Assembly: GCF_020831925.1 (NCBI RefSeq)
Contig: NZ_JAFIFQ010000002.1
Span: forward strand, 103,547 to 167,546
Source: Alkalimonas sp.
GTDB lineage: Bacteria; Pseudomonadota; Gammaproteobacteria; Enterobacterales; Alteromonadaceae
DNA length: 64,000 nt
Direction of reading: 5' to 3'
Within the stretch, counting starts at the first letter, position 1. Each line of letters begins with the position of its first letter. Of this stretch, positions 62,136-64,000 are shown piece after piece. The notes beneath the pieces were generated by a model, which was given only the letters and a program-made list of their open reading frames with translations, ran no database searches and was not told the DNA's origin. Made by a program: the position numbers and the translations under genes.

Positions 62136-63502
62136 GATGCCACTCCTTGTGAAGCCTCAGATAACTCCATTCGCTGCAAGGCACGTTGAAACCAAAAATA
62201 ACTGAGCAAAGCCATACACAGATTGGCCACTAAGCAGCCGATAAAAAGTCCCTGTATACCGGCCAGTTGACCACCTAACCAGGCAAAAGGTACATAGAAA
62301 ACAAACAAGCGACAAATACTAAGGCCTAGCGCTTGCAAGGGTAAATGCAAAGCATTTAGCGATGAGTTGGTTAGAATAATCAGTCCTTGCAAACCATAGC
62401 CTACTGGCAAGATCCACAAGAACAGCTCGATCAGGCGCTGCACTTCGGCATCTGCAGAAAAAATCCGGGCTATCCACACGGCTAATAAAGCCAACAGACC
62501 ATAAACAACCAGTTGCCACACCAAAATAAAACGGATGCTCTGCTTATAGGCAGCTTGTACACGAGACAGATAACCCGCCCCATAGTTTTGACTTATGAAA
62601 GGTGGCAAGGTTGTGGATAGCGCCAACACCACCAGACAAGCCATGCTCTCCAGGCGAATACCAACACCAAAGGCAGCGACCGCTTCTGCTCCATGACTTG
62701 CAATAATGGCTGTCAGAACCGCCATAGCCAGAGGGGTTAACATATTGGCGCCAGCAGCCGGAAAACCAATACGCAGAATTTTTCGATAAATCGGCAGTGC
62801 TTTTCGCCACACCTGCCACCCCTGGTCAATTAAACGACGCTGATGCAATACCAGCAAGACCACCAAGCTACCACAAACCCAGGAAACAACACTGGCAAGG
62901 GCAGCTCCCTGCATACCAAGCGCTGGGAAAGGCCCTAGACCGAAAATCAATAAAGGATCCAACACCGCATTAATCACACCACCGGCAGCCATAATATAGG
63001 CTGGTAGCCGGGTATCTCCGGCAGCTCTCAATACACTATTTCCAATCATGGGGATCATCAAAAATACTGCACCAGCGAGCCAAATCAACATGTACTGTCG
63101 AATAAGCGGCAAAATGTCATCACTGGCACCGAGCAGCCGAAACAAGCTGTCGTGCGCCAACCACCCAATAAAGGTGAGCGCCACCATCAAATAAGCCGCT
63201 AACCAGAGCGAAGCTAGAGCATCAGCCCTAGCCTCTTGAGTATTGCCACTCCCAAGCGCTTTCGCAATCACAGCTGAAGTACCAATACCAAGGCCAATAG
63301 CCAAACTGATAAAGGTAAAGGTTATTGGAAAGGTAAAGCTCACGGCAGCCAACTCTTTGGTGCCAAGTAGACTGATAAAAAAGGTATCAACCAAGTTAAA
63401 GCTCATTAAGGTAAACATACCAATTAACATCGGCACAGTCATACGATACAGCGTTGACCCAATGTCATTGTGCAATAAAGAGCGCTTATCTGGGACAGAC
63501 AT
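62132..63502 (-). CDS. MATE family efflux transporter
   Basis: 12-TM MatE-type sequence ([42 protein letters not shown]); ATGA overlap with uvrB. ORF track opens at 63589. Confidence 0.93.
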   Translation of the reverse strand: MSVPDKRSLLHNDIGSTLYRMTVPMLIGMFTLMSFNLVDTFFISLLGTKELAAVSFTFPITFTFISLAIGLGIGTSAVIAKALGSGNTQEARADALASLWLAAYLMVALTFIGWLAHDSLFRLLGASDDILPLIRQYMLIWLAGAVFLMIPMIGNSVLRAAGDTRLPAYIMAAGGVINAVLDPLLIFGLGPFPALGMQGAALASVVSWVCGSLVVLLVLHQRRLIDQGWQVWRKALPIYRKILRIGFPAAGANMLTPLAMAVLTAIIASHGAEAVAAFGVGIRLESMACLVVLALSTTLPPFISQNYGAGYLSRVQAAYKQSIRFILVWQLVVYGLLALLAVWIARIFSADAEVQRLIELFLWILPVGYGLQGLIILTNSSLNALHLPLQALGLSICRLFVFYVPFAWLGGQLAGIQGLFIGCLVANLCMALLSYFWFQRALQRMELSEASQGVAS

Positions 63503-63789
63503 ACCTGCAACCCGTTGCAATCGGAAGGCGCTATTGTAATGAAAAGCAGCATCCGATACCACGTCAGTCACCAAAAACCAGCAAAACAAGGGTTAAATGT
63601 CAATTTAGTCCACATTTGCTCATTGCACTGAACAATCCCTGCCCAGCAAAGGGCCTATATCAACCCAACAACAACAATTATGTAAGCTACTGATAATTAA
63701 TGCTATTATTTTTTATCGCAATCCTATTGACCAAGCTCTAACCCTTATATTGTCTATGATTGCTTAAGGCATCACCGTGTAATTAACAG

Positions 63790-63816
63790 ACTTATCCACA
63801 GCTTCTGTGGGTAAGT
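63790..63816. promoter_or_regulatory. Inverted pair of DnaA-box-like sequences
   Basis: acTTATCCACAg-ctt-cTGTGGGTAAgt: perfect TTATCCACA on + and TTACCCACA on -. Confidence 0.55.
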
Positions 63817-63930
63817 GGTTTGTCCGGTTAAAACATCAGCAGTTTCACCTGCCCTTGTGAAATGGTAACCAAGGATTGACGATTCTGTGTCCAAGCAGTT
63901 CGAAAATCAAAAAATGCACAGGCTTTCCTG

Positions 63931-63959
63931 TTGACAGTATTCCGGACTGGCATTAGTAT
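63931..63959 (+). promoter_or_regulatory. Sigma70 promoter for the terminal tRNA
   Basis: TTGACA - 17 nt - TAGTAT followed by a GC-rich discriminator tgccgccg. Confidence 0.85.
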
Positions 63960-63978
63960 TGCCGCCGTTGTTTGCTGT

Positions 63979-64000
63979 TCCTCAGTAGCTCAGTTGGTTA
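63979..64000 (+). tRNA. 5' end of a tRNA gene (likely tRNA-Asn), truncated by the window edge
   Basis: tcctcagtagctcagttggtta: acceptor stem and D-arm start (TAGCTCAGTTGGTTA) after a strong promoter. TCCTC- start fits tRNA-Asn but the anticodon is outside the window. Confidence 0.75.

Overview
This 64 kb window looks like ordinary gammaproteobacterial chromosome backbone. Gene content and order resemble Alteromonadales / Rheinheimera-Alishewanella-like genomes; that is a judgement from memory and was not searched. I support about 50 protein-coding genes, one truncated tRNA gene at the right edge and about a dozen rho-independent terminators. I saw no rRNA operon, CRISPR array, insertion sequence, prophage or obvious defence island. 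Recognisable blocks are: tamB(3' end); cmoM/elyC; an aat-bpt-infA / clpA-clpS-cspD N-degron block; icd; rluE-mnmA-hflD-purB-roxA; psrA-fadE; rimO; metR; cysB; topA; astB; tpm-sohB; purU/trmO; proS; tdk; uvrB-MATE. I found no convincing new multi-gene system. The items most worth a second look are: a 29-codon ORF with a near-perfect Shine-Dalgarno and following stem-loops ahead of a TonB-dependent receptor; an inverted pair of DnaA-box-like sequences upstream of the terminal tRNA; a perfect PsrA-type operator at psrA-fadE; MetR/MetJ-like sites at metR; an H-NS-like protein lacking the usual DNA-binding motif; a histone-H1-like basic-tail protein; a long two-part inverted repeat upstream of icd; and an 18-bp tandem duplication at the mnmA start.
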